From contig CAUYUJ010007446.1 of assembly GCA_963575745.1 (NCBI GenBank), positions 1,116,482-1,180,481 of the forward strand: DNA of 64,000 bases. The letters run 5' to 3'. The DNA comes from Prorocentrum cordatum. Its lineage: Eukaryota > Sar > Dinophyceae > Prorocentrales > Prorocentraceae. The position numbers were made by a program, and so were the translations under genes. The notes under the pieces were generated by a model that did not search any database, was not told the origin of the DNA, and was given only the letters and a program-made list of their open reading frames with translations. The stretch's first letter is position 1. Every line of letters begins with the position of its first letter. Shown here one piece after another: positions 59,741 to 64,000 of the stretch.

Positions 59741-60600
59741 GACAACACGCTCAGGGCTTGCTAAACCTGCCCGTTTGGGCCTCCCCCCCCTCGCGCGGTC
59801 CATCCGCAAGGAACAGCAAGCAGCAAGAAGCAGAATTGTAACAGTGGAACTGAAAGCTGCAACTGGTACAGGAAACTGCGAGCCTTCGGCCTACAGCCTG
59901 GTGGCCACACAAGGGGGCCGGCGGATTTATGTTTCAAGAATTGGTGTCCTAAGTAGGCCAATGGGCAATGGGGAGGAGCGGGGAGGAGGGGGTGGAGATA
60001 ATGGGGGCCAGAGGATTGGGGAGGAGAGAGTGACAATCCAGGAACGATCGCGCTGCATAGAAACACCGAACCCCTCCTACCCATCCGTTCCCATTGTGTT
60101 GAGTCCTCTTCTATCCACCGATTGGCAGTCGGCAAGGTGTATCGTTTATTGGAGGAGGAGGAAGAGGAGGAGGAAAAGGAGGAGGAGGAGGAGGAGAAGG
60201 AGCAAGAAGAGAATGCCGAGGATGAGCCGGAGGATGGAAAAGAACTGGGCCGACAACAGCAAGGCGATAAGGGCATCCAGTAGAATGTGGCCCGCACTGG
60301 AACGAGAGCAGCGCCATCGCGAACGACGGAAACAACGCACCGATCTTGATATGTGGCCGACTTTGCAATGAGAGAGCATGACGCTACGACTGGAAACGCG
60401 CACGTGGGGGAGAAAGGGAGAAGATGGGGGAGAGAGAAAAGATCCAGGAGGTGAGGGGGGAAAGGGGGGAGCGAGGAAGAGGAGGAGAGAGGGGGTGGAG
60501 GGAGGGATCAGGGGAGGAGGCGGGAGGGGAGAAGGACGCCTGGGGGACCGAGAGGATGGCCCGCTTTCCTGCGCCACCCTCCGTGCCCTTGGGGGTAATA
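59741..60600. other. Purine-rich low complexity in unique sequence
   Basis: GGA runs at 60148-60215 and 60470-60530. GGGGGCCGGCGGATT at 59909 resembles the CTTGGGG-element terminus, but no partner end was found. No gene called. Confidence 0.4.
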
Positions 60601-61040
60601 TGCGTTGGGTGGTGTGCCTGGGGTGTCGGGCGCCTGGGCGCAGCCCGATTGGGCTAGCAGCGAGAAAGCGAGCGACCAATGGCCGCTTCCTCGACTATGC
60701 CTTTTTGTGTTCGGCGAGGTCCATCCCCGTCTTCTCGGCCGAGGAAAAGCAGCAGGAGGAGGAAAAGGACGAGGAGATATAACAGGAGGAGGAGGAGACC
60801 GGCAGCAGGCCTCTCAGCTTGTCGCATTGTCGCTGCTGCCGCCGCCACCGACACCGTCTCCCGCTGTCCCACCCCCAGCCGCGCAGGTGTGCATGTCGGT
60901 GGTCGTGGCCCAGCGCGACGGACCTGGCGAGAGCGAGATGCTGGGCGCCCTCCGCGCTTCCTCCCTTTCCGCCCTTGCCTCTGGGGCGGAGAGGGAGAGG
61001 ATCTGGGGAGGAAGAACAGGGGATTGAGATCTATGTGTAT
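60601..61040. other. No recognisable gene
   Basis: GC-rich, with a short GGA run (60745-60795). Open frames are mutually antisense and domainless. Confidence 0.35.
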
Positions 61041-61460
61041 ATATATAGATCTATATACTATATATCATATATATACATATATATGTGTGTGTATGTGTGT
61101 GCGTGTGCGTGTGCGTGTGCGTGTGTGTGCGTGTGTGTGTGTGTGTGTGTGCGTGTGCGTGTGCGTGTGCGTGTGCGTGTGTGTGCGTGTGTGTGTGTGT
61201 GTGTGTGCGTGTGCGTGTGCGTGTGCGTGTGTGTGTGCGTGTGCGTGTGTGTGTGTATGTGTGCGTGTGTGTGTGTGTGTGTGTGCGTGTGCGTGTGTGT
61301 GTGCGTGTGCGTGTGCGTGTGTGTGTGAATGTGTGTGTGAATGTGTGTGTGTGTGTGTGTGAATGTGTGTGTGTGTCTGAATGTGTGTGTGTGAATGTGT
61401 GTGTGAATGTGTGTGTGAATGTGTGTGTGAATGTGTGTGTGCGTGTGTGTGTGTAAACAT
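61041..61460. repeat. TATA-rich leader and GT/GC dinucleotide array
   Basis: 61045-61085 is ATATATA. 61085-61455 is (GT)n with regular GC substitutions (GTGTGC), and GAATGT interruptions from 61325. Confidence 0.95.
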
Positions 61461-62200
61461 CTACGTCGGGCGCCTGTCACAGTTTCAGCTGATCTGCTTT
61501 TCCTCCCGCTCAGCACCCTGCTCTTCGCCTGGCTCCTCCTGCCCCCCCTCTCGGAGGAATAGTTCGGCTCTCCCGCGACCGTTTGGGACGATCCGGGCAC
61601 ACCCGGAACGCTCTCGGCGAGGCGCAGCCGCTGGAACGCATCTCGAGGCCAGCAAATCGCCGAGAACCGACGAAAGCGTCCGAAAACGTTTGAGAACGAT
61701 CGGAGAAGGTATCTGCATCTGCTTGGCGTCCTCGTGCCCCCTCCCCGCCGCGTCCCACCGCCTCCCCGCCGCAGGCCTCTTCGCAGACATCCGCATGGTG
61801 CACCTGCGCGTGGCAGAGCTGAGCTACGCAGGCGACCGTCGGCACCGGCACCTGCGGCGCTCGTCTCGTCGTCGACGACGACGATTCGGCGGAGGCGAAG
61901 TCCGTACCGAGCGAGTCCATACGGAGCGCTCGGTTTCCATCTCGGCTTGCGCCGCGTGGATTGGCCTCTCCTGAACGATCGAGGATCAACAACGACTACG
62001 ACGGTCGAGAATCGTCAGAGCTTAGTTTGCCTCGGAATCGACAGGGCCGTTCCCCAATCAGTGCTTGCACTGAAGGGGTCCTAGCAGAGGTCGAAGGATT
62101 TGGCGAAAGTTTCCCGACGATTTTGGTAGCGTTCCCGGCTCCGGGTTCCCAGGTTCCCGTTCCTGGGCCGATTTCGGTGGGCGGCGAGGTTCTTGTGTTC
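61461..62200. other. Unique sequence, coding uncertain
   Basis: 61500-61980 is open on both strands. The plus strand reads DIRMVHLRVAELSYAGDRRH and the minus strand a Ser/Arg/Ala-rich series. No domain. 61980-62200 has no feature. Confidence 0.3.
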
Positions 62201-62204
62201 CATG

Positions 62205-62480
62205 GTTCCTGGTCGATCTTTTTATCGATCGGTATCAGCATCGATATCATTTCCCACCTCTCAGTCGATCTCACCATCGATCTCACAATCGATATCACAA
62301 TCGATCTCGCAAGCGATCTCACTAGAGATCGCACAAGCGATCTCGCGATCGATCTCCTTATCGATGTCATAGAATCGATGTTACCCTCGGTCCCACGATC
62401 GACCTTACAATCGTCCTATACCGATTCTACTATCGATCTTATTATCGATTTCGCAGTCGATCTCCAGATCCATATGATTA
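62205..62480. repeat. ATCGATCTCAC 12-mer array
   Basis: About 20 imperfect units around the palindrome ATCGAT, with GATATC, AGATCT-like and GCGATC variants. Confidence 0.9.
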
Positions 62481-62689
62481 ATGTTCAAATCATCCATTGA
62501 CTAGGGTTTTCTCAGGTGTAAGTAATGTTTACCGGCACCGTGTGGCTGTTTTACACAAGTTCTGGCTCCGTTGGTTTCCTGGTTCCGTCGCTATTTTCCC
62601 GACATCCAAAGTGGGGTTCTTGTTTTCTTTGCACAACCCCCGCGCAGGATCTCTCCTCCCCTCTTCTTTTTCCCCATCATCGTCATCGT

Positions 62690-62861
62690 CATCATCATCA
62701 CACATTTTCACACTCACACTCACACATTCACCCCCCCTCTCCGCCCCATTCATTCACTTCATCGTCATCATTCACACTGCCATTCGCACCCACACTCAGT
62801 CAATCACAGCCTCACACCCACCATCATGATCACCATCACCAGCATTCGATCATTCACCCAC

Positions 62862-62918
<57 letters not shown>

Positions 62919-62935
62919 GCCACTCACTCACCATC
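62690..62935. repeat. CAT and CACA microsatellites
   Basis: 62680-62730 is CACACT/CATC-rich. 62860-62918 is (ATC)n. Confidence 0.92.
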
Positions 62936-62984
62936 TTCTGCATCCACTAATTCGTCACTTCGCCATCTCTCACTCCCTAGCTTG

Positions 62985-63415
62985 AAAATGGAGGAAATAT
63001 CATGCGGGAGCTTCGTATGCGAGTGGAGTGTGGAAATCTCAGTCGGAACCCCCCTCCTTTATGGGTCCCGCACTTCATGTTGGTAATCCGAGCGGGTCAT
63101 CCTCAACCTTGTAGTTGTCGTCACTTTTGGGCTCGTGAGGCCTGAATATGGAAATCGTATCCAGCGGGAGCTTCGTTTGTGAAAGTTTCAGGCGGAAGCC
63201 CACTCCCTATGGGTCCCGCACTTCACGTTGGTAATCCGAGCGGGTCATCCTCAACCATGTAGTTGTCGTCATCGTTAGGCTCCTTAGGCTTGAATTTGGA
63301 GGACGTCTCAGGCCGGAGCCTCGTCTGTGAATGAACCGCGAGGAAGTCTCACTCGGGAACCCCTTCCCGATGGGGCACGCGCTTCGCGTTGATAATCCGA
63401 GTGCGGTCGTCGCGA
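62985..63415. repeat. Three tandem units, about 155 bp
   Basis: GCGGGAGCTTCGT(A/T)TG, TATGGGTCCCGCACTTCA, GTTGGTAATCCGAGCGGGTC and CTCAACC(T/A)TGTAGTTGTC recur near 63003, 63160 and, more diverged, 63318. Confidence 0.85.
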
Positions 63416-63479
63416 CGCGCGGCGTCCGGGCGTGCCCCTCGTTTTCCTGCAGGCCGTGGATGCATGCAGCACGATTCAA

Positions 63480-64000
63480 GGCGACCCAGACGCGGGCCGG
63501 CGCTTCCTGAACGTCCCGAACATGCACAGTGCGGGGGACATTCACGGCGTTTTACTGGCACACGTCGGCATGGAGGTTCGGTTCACGGCCGTGTAGGAGG
63601 TGCTGAAGAAGAAGTTGGGGCTCGCGCGAGAGCAACGGGCCACCATCGTGTCCATCGAGATTCACCCAGACGACGAGCGGGAGCACGAGGAGCGCGGGCT
63701 GGGCCAGCTCTTTCGCCCCCGCTACCTACAGCAGGGAATCTGGCGGCAGGTCCACGGCTTCAAGAAGCCCCCGATCTACAAGAAGGTCGCCGAGCTGCTG
63801 CTGCAGGGCGCCGATTCGAAGGCGCTGACGACGGCGGCGAGGCCGAGGCGCGGGCGAGGAGCTTGCTGATGTTCAGGCCCAGCGAGCAGGAGCTCACGTG
63901 GCAGAGCTCGGGAACGCACGTCGCGCGCCGCTCGGGGCCAACGCCGACGCACGCGCCCTACCTGACCTCCACGCTGTCGCAGGACCAGACGCAACGCAAG
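63480..64000 (+). pseudogene. Repeat-type protein relic with helicase-like C-terminus, runs off the window
   Basis: Frame 0 reads FLNVPNMHSAGDIHGVLLAH, VGMEVRFTAV, a TAG at 63594-63596, then EVLKKKLGLAREQRATIVSI and RPRYLQQGIWRQVHGFKKPP. After a frame change near 63830 the other frame continues THVARRSGPTPTHAPYLTST and LSQDQTQRK to the edge. AHVGMxVRxT early and LTSTxSQxQT late resemble the last helicase motifs of Pif1-like proteins common in dinoflagellate repeats, where T-x-x-x-x-QG-x-T is expected. Decayed, family tentative. Confidence 0.4.

Noticed and set aside
61065-61600. His/Thr-repeat or Cys/Val-repeat protein
   Set aside because: Translation of the GT/GC dinucleotide array.

Overview
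The window looks like nuclear DNA of a dinoflagellate. It is GC-rich and gene-poor, packed with simple-sequence and satellite arrays, and littered with decayed retroelements. Four things support the call: a Ty1/copia-type polyprotein of the kind common in dinoflagellate genomes (reverse transcriptase box HVDD); several dinoflagellate-type LINE fragments; a 15-nt exact match to the 3' end of the dinoflagellate spliced leader; and the repeat style. A 100-N assembly gap lies at 43901-44000. No intact host gene could be recognised with confidence.

Layout: 1-13.4 kb holds microsatellites, several tandem-repeat families, an unrecognised minus-strand coding relic (6.5-8.1 kb) and a plus-strand LINE relic (8.8-10.3 kb). 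13461-30395 is a 16.9-kb copia-type LTR retrotransposon on the plus strand. It has 266-bp LTRs, a GAGGG target duplication and a tRNA-iMet-like primer site. 30.4-46 kb alternates satellites, triplet and hexamer repeats and LINE fragments on both strands. 46.1-47.2, 26.1-27.2 and 52.9-53.6 kb carry three copies of a TIR-bounded repeat element made of degenerate CTTGGGG units. 52.7-55.6 kb is a large foldback element. 57.0-59.0 kb is a minus-strand LINE endonuclease relic, and the right edge holds a broken helicase-like reading frame.

The retrotransposon is the centre of interest. Its core order (gag, CCHC knuckle, protease, methyltransferase-like domain, integrase, reverse transcriptase, RNase H) is interrupted between gag and protease by about 5.5 kb of extra coding sequence. 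This carries a complete Tpt1/KptA-type RNA 2'-phosphotransferase domain (18.1-18.83 kb) and a RING-H2 finger (20.15-20.31 kb). The element also holds 37 copies of a 14-nt hairpin, GCnnG-GNRA-CnnGC, whose stems covary and which occur in all reading frames and in the 3' untranslated tract. I saw none elsewhere in the window. Together these suggest an RNA-centred accessory system: a repeated tetraloop RNA element, an RNA-end-processing or ADP-ribosyl-transfer enzyme and a possible ubiquitin ligase. That link is inference.

This copy is dead: in-frame stops, frameshifts, about 5% LTR divergence by eye and a 1.1-kb insertion between integrase and reverse transcriptase. Its domains are nonetheless readable.
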